This document shows positions 52,381 through 60,867 of a stretch of DNA of 64,000 bases, piece by piece. The number at the start of each line of letters is the position of its first letter. Position 1 is the first letter of the stretch. The stretch covers positions 62,001 to 126,000 of the forward strand of contig CAVVDM010000006.1 of NCBI GenBank assembly GCA_963746885.1, read 5' to 3'. The notes beneath the pieces are model-generated. The model was not told the DNA's origin and did not search any database. It saw nothing but the letters and a program-made list of their open reading frames with translations. This DNA comes from DATARH01 sp963746885 (GTDB taxonomy: Bacteria; Pseudomonadota; Alphaproteobacteria; ATCC43930; CGMCC-115725). Position numbers and translations under genes: made by a program.

Positions 52381-53730
52381 ATGGACGGCACCACTGAGCT
52401 GCTCGAAAGCGACCGGCGTTTTCTGGTGCACCCACTGCACCACCCTGAGGAGCACAAGGCGCCGCTGCTCGTCGACGAGGGACGCGGCGCGATGCTGCAT
52501 CTGTCCGACGGGCGCCACGTCATCGACGGCCTCGCCGGGCTGTGGAACGTCAATGTCGGGCACGGCCGCGGCGAACTGGCCGATGCCGCCGCCACCCAGA
52601 TGCGCAAGATTGCCTATGCCTCGGCCTATGTCGGCGCCACCAACGCGCCCGCGGTGCATCTCGCCGAAAAGATCGTCGGCCATGCCTATTCCAACAGCTC
52701 GGGCGTCTACTACACGACGGCCGGCGCCGAATCGAACGAGTCGGCGTTCAAGACCGCGCGCTTCTACTGGAAGGTCAAGGACAAGCCCAACAAGACCAAG
52801 ATCATCTCCCGCATCCACGCCTATCACGGCGTGACGATGGCGGCGATGAGCGCCACCGGCATGGCGATCTATCACAAGATGTTCGGGCCGCTGGTGCCCG
52901 GCTTCATCCAGGTCGCGGCGCCCTACGCCTATCGCTGGCAGGGCAACGAGGAGCCGGGGCTCGGCGCCGCCGAGGCGGTCGAGCAGGCGATCCTCGCCGC
53001 GGGGCCGGACAGCGTTGCCGCGGTCATCGCCGAGCCGGTGATGGGCGCCGGCGGCGTCATCGTGCCGCCCGCCAGCTATTTCCCCAAATTGCGCGAGATC
53101 TGCGACAAATACGAGGTCTTGCTGATGACCGACGAGGTCATCACCGGCTTCGGCCGCACTGGCCGCTGGTTCGCGCTCGGCCATTGGGGGGTCGAGCCCG
53201 ACATCGTGTCGTTCGCCAAGGGAGTGACGAGCGGCTACCTGCCATTGGGCGGCATCATCCTGTCGCGCAAGGTGCACGACGCGATCCTCGAAGCGCCGAT
53301 GGACCGCCGCTATATGCACGCCGCGACCTATAGCGGCCATCCGGTGTGCTGCGCCGTCGGATTGCGCAATGTCCAGATCATCGAGGATGAGGGGCTGGTC
53401 GAGCGCTCGGCGCAAATGGGCAAGCGCCTGCTGGCGGCGCTCGAAGAGCTCTACAACCTGCCGCAGGTCGGCGAGGTGCGCGGGCTCGGCATGATGTGCG
53501 GCATCGAGCTGGTCGCCGACAAGAGCACCAAGGCGCCGGCCTTGGGGCTCGGCGTCAAGGTGGGGCGCGAGGCGATGGCGCGGGGCCTCCTGGTGCGCGC
53601 CCGCCCGGGCAGCGCCGACCCGGCGATGGGCGACACGCTGTGCCTGTCGCCGCCACTCTCGACGCCGGAAGAGATCCTCGACCGCATCCCGCAGATCCTG
53701 CGCGAGTCGATCATCGCCGCGACGCGCTAG
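52381..53730 (+). CDS. class III omega-aminotransferase
   Basis: This PLP enzyme of 449 residues resembles beta-alanine/putrescine:pyruvate aminotransferases. It has TTAGAESNESAFKTARFYW, SRIHAYHGVTMAAM, LMTDEVITGFGRTGRWF (Asp to PLP) and the Schiff-base Lys in FAKGVTSGYLPLGG. ATG 52381 has GGAGGATCC upstream. It lies 34 bases after the M81 gene and three bases before the Gfo/Idh/MocA gene. It probably transfers the amino group from the product of the M81 hydrolase. Confidence 0.92.
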   Translation: MDGTTELLESDRRFLVHPLHHPEEHKAPLLVDEGRGAMLHLSDGRHVIDGLAGLWNVNVGHGRGELADAAATQMRKIAYASAYVGATNAPAVHLAEKIVGHAYSNSSGVYYTTAGAESNESAFKTARFYWKVKDKPNKTKIISRIHAYHGVTMAAMSATGMAIYHKMFGPLVPGFIQVAAPYAYRWQGNEEPGLGAAEAVEQAILAAGPDSVAAVIAEPVMGAGGVIVPPASYFPKLREICDKYEVLLMTDEVITGFGRTGRWFALGHWGVEPDIVSFAKGVTSGYLPLGGIILSRKVHDAILEAPMDRRYMHAATYSGHPVCCAVGLRNVQIIEDEGLVERSAQMGKRLLAALEELYNLPQVGEVRGLGMMCGIELVADKSTKAPALGLGVKVGREAMARGLLVRARPGSADPAMGDTLCLSPPLSTPEEILDRIPQILRESIIAATR

Positions 53731-53733
53731 AAG

Positions 53734-54882
53734 ATGGCCACACGCAGCATCGGTGTTGTCGTCGACGGCGCGACCGGAAGGCTTGGCACGACGCAGCATC
53801 TGAGAGCATTGCTGGCGATCCGCGGCGAGGGCGGGCTGGCGCTGGCGAATGGCGACCATCTGATGCCCGAGCCGGTCCTGCTCGGCCGCAATCCGCAGCG
53901 TCTGTTGCAATTGGCCGAGCGCAGCGGCGGGCTGCGCTGGAGCCTCGACCGCGACGCCTGTTTCGGCGACCCCGACATCGCGCTCTATTTCGACGCCGGC
54001 GCCACCGGCGGCCGCCCGGAGCGCGCCCAGGCCGCGTTTGCCGCCGGCAAGCACGTCTATCTGGAAAAGCCGATCGCCGCGACCCTCGACGAGGCGCTGT
54101 CGCTGGCCCGCGCCGCCGAACGGGCCGGCAAGAAGGGCGGCGTCGTGCAGGACAAACTGTTCCTGCCCGGTCTTAAGAAGCTGCGCAAACTTTACGCGGC
54201 CAACTTCTTCGGCCGGGTGTTGTCGGTGCGGCTCGATTTCGGCTGGTGGGTGTTCGACGGCGAGCTGACCCCGGCGCAGCGGCCGAGCTGGAACTACCGC
54301 AAGGCGAGCGGCGGCGGGCTGGTCCTCGATATGTTTGCGCATTGGCGCTACATCTTCGACCGGCTGCTGGGGCCGATCGCGTCGGTCTCGTGCCGCCACA
54401 TGACCGGGCTGCCGACGCGGCGCGACGAGGATGGCCGGCCGTACGAGGTCGATGTCGACGACCACGCCTTCGCAATGTTCGAGCTCGAAGGCGGCGCCCT
54501 GGCGCAGGTCGCCTCGTCGTGGACCAGCCGGGTCAAGCGCGACGATTTGTTGCAGATCCAGGTCGACGGCACGCACGGCTCGGCGGTCGCCGGATTGCAT
54601 CGCTGTTTCATCCAGCCGGCCGTCGCGACGCCGCGGCCGCTTTTCAGCCCGGAAGTGCCGCAGGCAATGGTGTTCGACGAGCAGTGGCAGGAAATGCCCG
54701 ATCTCGAACCGTTCGAGAACGGCTACCGCGCCGGCTGGGAGTTGTTTCTGCGGCATGTCGCCGCGGACGCGCCGTTCCCGGCGCCGCTGATCGAGGGCGC
54801 CAAGAGCGTACAGCTCGCCGAGGCCTGCTACCGGAGCCACCGCGAGCGGCGCTGGGTCGACCTCGCGCCGCTCAGCCTTTAG
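53734..54882 (+). CDS. Gfo/Idh/MocA-family oxidoreductase
   Basis: This NAD(P)-dependent oxidoreductase of 382 residues has a Rossmann start VVVDGATGRLGTTQHL, the family's catalytic Lys in VYLEKPIAATLDEA, the SGGGLVLDMFAHWRYIFD helix and a C-terminal substrate domain. It is the third gene of the M81-aminotransferase operon, three bases after the aminotransferase. Relatives oxidise sugars, inositols or other hydroxyl compounds, so the substrate is open. Its 3' end overlaps the convergent binding-protein/ATPase fusion gene by 11 bases. Confidence 0.9.
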   Translation: MATRSIGVVVDGATGRLGTTQHLRALLAIRGEGGLALANGDHLMPEPVLLGRNPQRLLQLAERSGGLRWSLDRDACFGDPDIALYFDAGATGGRPERAQAAFAAGKHVYLEKPIAATLDEALSLARAAERAGKKGGVVQDKLFLPGLKKLRKLYAANFFGRVLSVRLDFGWWVFDGELTPAQRPSWNYRKASGGGLVLDMFAHWRYIFDRLLGPIASVSCRHMTGLPTRRDEDGRPYEVDVDDHAFAMFELEGGALAQVASSWTSRVKRDDLLQIQVDGTHGSAVAGLHRCFIQPAVATPRPLFSPEVPQAMVFDEQWQEMPDLEPFENGYRAGWELFLRHVAADAPFPAPLIEGAKSVQLAEACYRSHRERRWVDLAPLSL

Positions 54883-56560
54883 CGGTCGCGGATTGCGGCT
54901 CCGCCTTGGGGGCGTCGCCGCCGGCCGGCACCACGCGCGGCAGATAGAGGTGGACCGCGGTACCGACGCCCTCGGCGCTTTCGACCCGGGCAAAGCCGCC
55001 AAACGCACGCAGCGCCTCGCCCGCGGCGGCGGCGGCCTGTCGCGTCGTCCGCGCCCGATCCAGCACCCGGTCGAGCGCGTCCTCGGCGAGCCCCGGGCCG
55101 CTGTCGCGCACCGTGACCCGCACATACTCGCCCGGCTGGGCGCCGGGGGTGGCGGCGGCAGCAATCGCGTCGACCGCGAAGTTGCGCGTGCCGACGATCA
55201 GCTCGCCGCCCGCGCCCTTGATGTCGCCCGCCCCTTCCGCCACCAGATCGAGCACCATAGCCCGGACGGCCTCCGGCTCGGCGCGGCAGCGCCACAGCTC
55301 CGGCAGCAGCGACAGGCGAAAAGCGCTGCGGCCCGGCACCCGCTGCCGCATCGTACGCTCCGACCGCGCCAGCACCGCGTTGAGATCCGCCGGGATTTCC
55401 GCTTCCGTCGGCACGCTAGCCGGGGCAGCGGCGGCCTGCTCGGCGGCAGCGGGTTTGGCGGCGGGCGTGATCGGGCGGCGGCGCCAGCGCCGCCAGAACC
55501 ATAGCGTGACAAGCAATGCGACCAGCAGCGTCGCGCCGAGAATCGCGAAGGTGCGACGGTCATGCTTGCGGCGCGCCGCGGCGTCGGGGTCGTAGAGAAA
55601 GCTGCCGCTGTCGGGGGTGCGCAACAGGGCGCCGACCCCGATCATGCTGGCCTCGATACGATCCCAGCGGTCGGGGTTCGAATGTCCGAGCGGGATCCCG
55701 GGGAAGCGCGCCAGCCGCCGCGCCAGCTCCGCCTGGTAATGGTCGAAGCCGGACGGATCGGCGATGCCCGGCGGGTGCGGCAGCTGGGCCAGCATGCGGT
55801 CGATGATCTCATCGGGGTGCTGCAGCGCGTAGTCCCAGCCCTTCAGCGAGGCCGCGCGAAAGCCGCGCACCACCGCCGGCTCGGCCGTTGCCAGTCGGCG
55901 CAGCGTGAACAGCGTGTCGCCGTAGAACTCGACGCGATAGTCGGCAGGGTTAATGCTCTTGAGCGCCACCCGCTTTTCATGCGCCCGCCACGGCGTTACC
56001 CAGGCCGAGCCTGGGGCGGCGTCGACGCTGTGCTCGGCCAGCGCGGCGACGGTCTGGCCGGGCTTGAGGGGCAGCGAGTTGAGCTTGTCGGGATCGACCC
56101 CCTCGGCTTTCAGCGCGGTGGCGAACTCGATATCGAGGATATCGCTGGCCGGCAGCCGGCCGACTTTCGCCTGCGCCAGCGATCCCGGCGAGGCGTAATC
56201 CTCGTCCGCGCGGTAATAGATTTCGGCGCCGCTGCGCTGGAAGATCGGCGCCAGCAGCAGGAGCGGCAGCCCCTGTGCGGCGCGGATGACAAGGCCGGCG
56301 GTGCCGGTGCCGAACTGGGCGCGGCCCTCGGTTACCGCGCGCACCGGGTCAATCGGGTCCTGCCCGCTCCCCGCCCCCGGCTTGATCTCGACCTCGAGCC
56401 CGGCGTCGCGATAAAAACCCTGCCACAGCGCGGCATAATAGCCGGCATATTCGAACTGCGCCGGGCCGTTCAGCTGCAATACCAGCTTGTCGGCGGCATT
56501 TGCGGCACCGGCCACCGCCATCGCCGCGAGCATCGCGACGACGGCCACCACTCTCGACAT
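54872..56560 (-). CDS. NMT1-like binding protein fused via one membrane segment to a kinase-type ATPase domain
   Basis: The 562-residue product starts with a signal peptide (about 1-24). A periplasmic NMT1/THI5-like solute-binding domain follows (about 26-310: LVLQLNGPAQFEYAGYYAA, GLEVEIKPGAGSGQDP, QFGTGTAGLVIRAAQGLP). A single membrane segment lies near 337-359, and a cytoplasmic HATPase-like domain near 410-550 has the G1 box VTVRDSGPGLAED. There is no HisKA domain or phospho-acceptor His, and the region of the second glycine box is shortened (VESAEGVGTAVHLYLP). Such a layout suggests a ligand sensor rather than an importer subunit. ATG 56560 has GGGGGG five bases upstream. Next to it are catabolic genes. 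Confidence 0.85.
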   Translation of the reverse strand: MSRVVAVVAMLAAMAVAGAANAADKLVLQLNGPAQFEYAGYYAALWQGFYRDAGLEVEIKPGAGSGQDPIDPVRAVTEGRAQFGTGTAGLVIRAAQGLPLLLLAPIFQRSGAEIYYRADEDYASPGSLAQAKVGRLPASDILDIEFATALKAEGVDPDKLNSLPLKPGQTVAALAEHSVDAAPGSAWVTPWRAHEKRVALKSINPADYRVEFYGDTLFTLRRLATAEPAVVRGFRAASLKGWDYALQHPDEIIDRMLAQLPHPPGIADPSGFDHYQAELARRLARFPGIPLGHSNPDRWDRIEASMIGVGALLRTPDSGSFLYDPDAAARRKHDRRTFAILGATLLVALLVTLWFWRRWRRRPITPAAKPAAAEQAAAAPASVPTEAEIPADLNAVLARSERTMRQRVPGRSAFRLSLLPELWRCRAEPEAVRAMVLDLVAEGAGDIKGAGGELIVGTRNFAVDAIAAAATPGAQPGEYVRVTVRDSGPGLAEDALDRVLDRARTTRQAAAAAGEALRAFGGFARVESAEGVGTAVHLYLPRVVPAGGDAPKAEPQSATAKG

Positions 56561-56689
56561 CGCGCCCCCCGGCTCGCGTTGCGCCCTTTTAGCGGTCGCG
56601 GCGGCGGGCGCCGCGAGCGATGCGCGGGTGCGGCGCCGCCGCAACGCCCCATGTCACCGCGAAACCGCCGCGAAATCAATTCCCCCCTG

Positions 56690-56711
56690 GCAACTCCCCT
56701 GCAACTCCCCT
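56690..56711. repeat. tandem 11-bp repeat in divergent promoter region
   Basis: GCAACTCCCCT occurs twice in tandem, followed by a partial third copy (GGCAAC), between the fusion gene and the first tandem amidohydrolase. It is short and may be chance or a regulator half-site pair. Confidence 0.5.
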
Positions 56712-56828
56712 GGCAACCTGCCGCGATTGCGATGTGGTGGCGACGCAGGGTCTTGCGCGCCGGGCACAGCGGGAGCAACGTTCCGGCATCGGGCTGCACC
56801 GAAGAGCCCTTGACACGAGGAGGAACCC

Positions 56829-58037
56829 ATGAAGAACGGCTACCGGTTCGTCGATTGCGACATGCACATCATGGAACCGATGGACCTGTTCGATAAATAT
56901 CTCGACCCCAAGTTCAAGGATCGCGTCACCTCCTCGGTGCGCCGGCAGGATGGCGGCTCGACCGGCATGCGCGGCCGCCCCTTGTGGTTCTTTGACGGCA
57001 CGCCGACCAGCAACGACGGCAACACCTCGCAATACAACCGCATCCGCGGGCCGCTCGTTTCCAAGCGGGCCAACAAGAACGTAATGTTCGCGGTCGAGCG
57101 CGGCTACGACGCCGAGGCGCAGGTCATGGGCATGGCGCTGGAGGGGATCGACATCGCCGTGCTGTTCCCGACCTCGGGCCTGTCGTTCCTCGCGCGCGAC
57201 AACATGGACCCGCAATTCTCCAACGCGATCTGCCGCGCCTACAACGATTGGCTGTACGAATTCTGTCAGCACAGCCCCGACCAGATCAAGATGGCGGCGA
57301 TGCTGCCGATGCACGACGTCAACCTCGCCTGCGCCGAGCTGCTGCGTTGTGTCGACAAGTACGGCGCAGTCGGCGCCTTCGTGCGGCCGAACTACCTCAA
57401 CGGCCGCTACTGGCATTCCAACTATTGGGATCCGCTCTACGGCATGTTGCAGGAATTGAACGTGCCGATGTGCTTCCACGAGGGCACCGGCTCCTACTAT
57501 TCGACGATCGAGCCGCGCTTTGGCGAGAACCGCTTCATGCGTCACGTCGCCAGCCACTCGACCGAGATGCAGTTGGCGCTGATCGCGATGATGCTCGGCG
57601 GCATCTTCGAGTTTTATCCCAAGCTGCGGGTCGCGTTTCTCGAAGCGCAGAGCTGGTGGGTGCCGGGTCTGCTCGGCCGCATCGAATGGGATCTGCGGCA
57701 GCACAAGGATTCCGACGCCCCGTACCTCAAGATGTCGCCGCTCGAATACTGGCAGCGCAACTGCTTCTCGGCGATCGAGAGCGGCGAAAGTGAGGTCGGC
57801 TCGGTCGTCGAACTGCTCGGCGGCGCCGACAACATTTGCGTGTCGAGCGACTTCCCGCATTTCAACTCGAGCTTCCCCGAAGTCTCGAACCGGGTGCTGG
57901 CCAACCCCAGCATCACCCCCGAGATAGCCGGCAAGATCCTGTCCGGCGGGGCGCGGCTCTACGGCTTCGGCGAAGCGGATTTCGCCAAGGCCGCCGCCGC
58001 CGCCAAGCGCCACGACAACATCGCCGGGCGGGCGTAA
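56829..58037 (+). CDS. PF04909 amidohydrolase, first of tandem pair
   Basis: This TIM-barrel amidohydrolase of 402 residues has VDCDMHIMEPMDLF (metal-binding Asp-x-His), VPMCFHEGTGSYY with His, and the late SSDFPHFNSSFPE carrying the catalytic Asp. It is longer than ACMSD and has an insert after residue 35. ATG 56829 has GAGGAGGAA directly upstream. The neighbour 92 bases downstream is a second member of the same family with about the same length, pointing to duplication and divergence or to two steps of one pathway. Confidence 0.9.
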   Translation: MKNGYRFVDCDMHIMEPMDLFDKYLDPKFKDRVTSSVRRQDGGSTGMRGRPLWFFDGTPTSNDGNTSQYNRIRGPLVSKRANKNVMFAVERGYDAEAQVMGMALEGIDIAVLFPTSGLSFLARDNMDPQFSNAICRAYNDWLYEFCQHSPDQIKMAAMLPMHDVNLACAELLRCVDKYGAVGAFVRPNYLNGRYWHSNYWDPLYGMLQELNVPMCFHEGTGSYYSTIEPRFGENRFMRHVASHSTEMQLALIAMMLGGIFEFYPKLRVAFLEAQSWWVPGLLGRIEWDLRQHKDSDAPYLKMSPLEYWQRNCFSAIESGESEVGSVVELLGGADNICVSSDFPHFNSSFPEVSNRVLANPSITPEIAGKILSGGARLYGFGEADFAKAAAAAKRHDNIAGRA

Positions 58038-58129
58038 CGTAATCTGTCGTCCCTGGGGCCTGCCAAGGGAATCCATGACGCGGGTGGCCGGGCCATGCCC
58101 GGCCACGCCGCTTACGTGGGAGGATCGAA

Positions 58130-59329
58130 ATGAGCTGGAACGGTCACACCGTCGTCGACATGGACGCGCATATCCGCGAGCGGGCGGACAAGTTCTTCAA
58201 GGATTACATCGACCCCGAGTACCGCGCGCCGTTCAACCTGCTGTGCGAGGCGATCGCCCGGCAGGAAGAGAAAGGCGACCGCTACGCGCTGTTCGGCAGC
58301 CGCACCGCGGTCATCGAGCAGATTGAGGCGGGCCGGGCATTGGGTGTGCGCGACACGTTCGGCATCACCGGGCGCTCGGAGATGGAGCACGGCCGCGTCG
58401 CCTTCCCGCCCGGCCGCAACGACTCGCTGCCGCCGATCCGCCCGGAGGTCAACTGGGACGTCAAGGCGCGGATCGAGGACATGGACAAGAGCTCGGTCGA
58501 TATCGGCGTCCTCTTCCCGACCCATGTGTCGAGCTATTGCGCGCTGCGCGATGTCGGCTTCGAGAACGCGCTCTATCGCGCCTATCACCGCTGGGTCGTC
58601 GATTTCTGCGCCAAGGCGCCGACGCGGCTGAAATGGACCCTCGTCGCCAATATGCGGGACGTGCAATCGGGTGTCGCCGAGCTGAAATACTGGGCCGACC
58701 GCGACCCCAACTTGGTCGGCGTCTACATCTCGCCGCAGGCGCCGGGCGGCAAACTGCTCGACAACCCCGACCTCTACCCGCTCTACGACGCGGCGCAGAG
58801 CCTCGATCTGCCGCTCCTGGCGCATGGCGGCACGGCGCGCCCGCCTTACGGGCCCGGCACGCACGACCTCAATGGCGCGTGGTTCCTGATGCACGGTTTT
58901 TCCAATCCGTGGGCTGGCATGGCGGCGCTGGGCGCGTTGATCGGCGGCGGCGTCTTCGAACTGTTCCCGCGCCTGCGCGCCGCGATCATCGAGACCGCCG
59001 GCGGCTGGGTCCCGATGGCGCTCGACCGCATGGACACGCACTACCTGATGTCGCCGGGCCATGTGCCGAACCTGAAGCGCATGCCGCGCGAGGTCCTGGC
59101 CGAAGGCCGCTATTTCCACGGCGTCGACAGCTGGGAGCGCTCGATCGAATTCTGCATCGAGGAACTCGGCGAAGACATGTGGCTGTTCGCCAGCGACTGG
59201 CCGCACGGCGACACGGGCTGGCCGGAAGCGGTCCAGCAGACCGCCGACCGCCCGCGCCTCACCGAGAGCGCCAAGAAGAAGATCCTCGGCGAGAACGCGA
59301 TGCGCCTCTGCCCGCGGCTGCGGGGTTGA
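58130..59329 (+). CDS. PF04909 amidohydrolase, second of tandem pair
   Basis: This amidohydrolase of 399 residues has VDMDAHIRERADKFFKDYID (metal Asp-x-His), PLLAHGGTARPPYG with His, the IIETAGGWVPMALDRMD block and FASDWPHGDTGWPE with catalytic Asp. It shares architecture with the gene before it but differs throughout, so the pair is not a recent copy. ATG 58130 has GGGAGGATC before it. It is probably on the same transcript as the preceding gene. Confidence 0.9.
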   Translation: MSWNGHTVVDMDAHIRERADKFFKDYIDPEYRAPFNLLCEAIARQEEKGDRYALFGSRTAVIEQIEAGRALGVRDTFGITGRSEMEHGRVAFPPGRNDSLPPIRPEVNWDVKARIEDMDKSSVDIGVLFPTHVSSYCALRDVGFENALYRAYHRWVVDFCAKAPTRLKWTLVANMRDVQSGVAELKYWADRDPNLVGVYISPQAPGGKLLDNPDLYPLYDAAQSLDLPLLAHGGTARPPYGPGTHDLNGAWFLMHGFSNPWAGMAALGALIGGGVFELFPRLRAAIIETAGGWVPMALDRMDTHYLMSPGHVPNLKRMPREVLAEGRYFHGVDSWERSIEFCIEELGEDMWLFASDWPHGDTGWPEAVQQTADRPRLTESAKKKILGENAMRLCPRLRG

Positions 59330-59390
59330 CCGGCCGCTCGTCGTCCGCTCCCGGGCGGTTGCCGCGGGCGACCGCCCGGCGGGCGACGAG

Positions 59391-59612
59391 ATGAACCTGC
59401 AGCGCGGGTTCGTGCGGCTTGTGGTTGCCTCTGCAATCCTGGCGTTCGTGTTCTGGACCTGCGCCTATGTGCTCAAGCCGTACTCGTCGCTTCAGCCCGG
59501 GCCGGCATCGTTCCTGCTCCGCGCGACGGAATGGAGCGTCCTCGGGCCCAGCGTTGTGGTCGCGATTGTTCTCGGCGTATGGATCGCGGCCGGGTTGCGG
59601 TCAAAAGAATGA
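59391..59612 (+). CDS. small two-segment membrane protein
   Basis: This 73-residue protein has two hydrophobic segments (about 9-28, VASAILAFVFWTCAYVL, and 48-68, VLGPSVVVAIVLGVWIAAGL) with a short loop. It lies 61 bases after the amidohydrolase pair and 39 bases before the next amidohydrolase, so it is probably in the same operon. I do not recognise it. Its size recalls small DctQ-like or regulatory membrane peptides, but no TRAP or transporter partner is adjacent. Confidence 0.6.
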   Translation: MNLQRGFVRLVVASAILAFVFWTCAYVLKPYSSLQPGPASFLLRATEWSVLGPSVVVAIVLGVWIAAGLRSKE

Positions 59613-59651
59613 CCCCCGCTGGCGCGGCGGCGAGGGGCGAGGAGGAGACCG

Positions 59652-60800
59652 ATGAAATATGACCTGCTGATCCAGGGCGGCGAGGTGCTTGATCCCGGCG
59701 CCGGGTTGAAAGGGCAGCTCGACGTTGCGATCGCCGGCGGCAAGATCGCCGCGGTTGCGCCGGCGCTGCCGGCCAACGCGGCGCACCGCACGATCAGCGC
59801 GAAGGGCCTCCTCGTGACACCGGGGCTGATCGACATCCACGCCCACGTGTTCGTCAACGCCCACGACATGGGCGGGCACACCGACGGCTTTTGCCGGGCG
59901 AGCGGCGTCACGACGCTGTGCGACGCTGGCAGCGCCGGCTCGGCGACCTTCGCGGGCCTGCGCCAGGTGCTCGACCACGAGGTGCGCACGCGGGTGCGCG
60001 CCTTCGTCAATTTGTCGGCGATCGGCATCGTCGGCACCTCGCGCGGCGGCGAGCTGTCGCATTTCCCCTACGCCGACCCGGAGGGCTGCGCCCGCACGAT
60101 CGCCGAAAACCCCGACCTCGCAATTGGCGTCAAACTGCGCTACGGCCCGGGCATCGTCTGGGAATACTCGACCGAGCCGGTCAAGCTGGCGCGCAAGACG
60201 GCGGCGACGGCGAATGTGCCGCTGATGATCCACATCACCAACTCGCCGATCCCGCTGCCCGACATCCTCGCCGAGATGATCCCCGGCGACATCATCACCC
60301 ACTGCTATCACGGCCGCGCCCACGGCATCATGGGCCAGGAGAAGCAGCTGATATTGAAGGAGGTCGTCGAGGCGCAGCGCCACGGCATCATCTTCGACTG
60401 CGCCCACGGCAGAAACCATTTCAGCTTCCCGATGATCGAGAAGGCGCTCGACCAGGGCTTTCTGCCCGACACGATCTCGACCGACCTGACCTTCACCAGC
60501 GCAACCAAGGGGCCAGTGTGGGACCTCGCGACGACGATGTCGAAGCTGTTGCATTTCGGCATGAAGCTCGACGACCTCGTTACGCGCGCCACCGCCGCGC
60601 CGGCCAGGATCATGGGCTACGAGGGCACCGTCGGCACCTTGCGCCCCGGCGCCAACGCCGACATCGCGCTGATCGAGCGGCGCAACGGCAATTTCGCGAT
60701 GACCGACAGCGACGGCAACACCGTCACCGCCAAGGAGCGGCTGATCGCCCGCATGACCCTGCAAGACGGCCGCGTTATCTACGAGCGACCAGCCGAATGA
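59652..60800 (+). CDS. dihydroorotase-like amidohydrolase / deacetylase
   Basis: This metal-dependent hydrolase of 382 residues has the cyclic amidohydrolase signature: LVTPGLIDIHAHVF with the HxH pair, a likely carboxylated bridging Lys in GVKLRYG, His in MIHITNSP and THCYHG, and Asp in STDLTFTS. The start IQGGEVLDPG and the C-terminal GTLRPGANADIALIE are typical of the composite domain. It probably opens a cyclic amide or removes an acetyl/formyl group in a catabolic route. ATG 59652 has GAGGAGGAGACC before it. Confidence 0.9.
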   Translation: MKYDLLIQGGEVLDPGAGLKGQLDVAIAGGKIAAVAPALPANAAHRTISAKGLLVTPGLIDIHAHVFVNAHDMGGHTDGFCRASGVTTLCDAGSAGSATFAGLRQVLDHEVRTRVRAFVNLSAIGIVGTSRGGELSHFPYADPEGCARTIAENPDLAIGVKLRYGPGIVWEYSTEPVKLARKTAATANVPLMIHITNSPIPLPDILAEMIPGDIITHCYHGRAHGIMGQEKQLILKEVVEAQRHGIIFDCAHGRNHFSFPMIEKALDQGFLPDTISTDLTFTSATKGPVWDLATTMSKLLHFGMKLDDLVTRATAAPARIMGYEGTVGTLRPGANADIALIERRNGNFAMTDSDGNTVTAKERLIARMTLQDGRVIYERPAE

Positions 60801-60867
60801 GCGGCGCGGGCGGCTCGCCGACGCTCGGCCGGGCGATGATCGTACGCATCGCTCCGTAAGCACCGTA

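Noticed and set aside
52354..55164. A 936-codon open frame on the minus strand across the aminotransferase and Gfo/Idh/MocA genes
   Set aside because: It is the antisense shadow of two well-defined genes in high-GC DNA; its Arg/Gln/His-rich composition matches no protein family.
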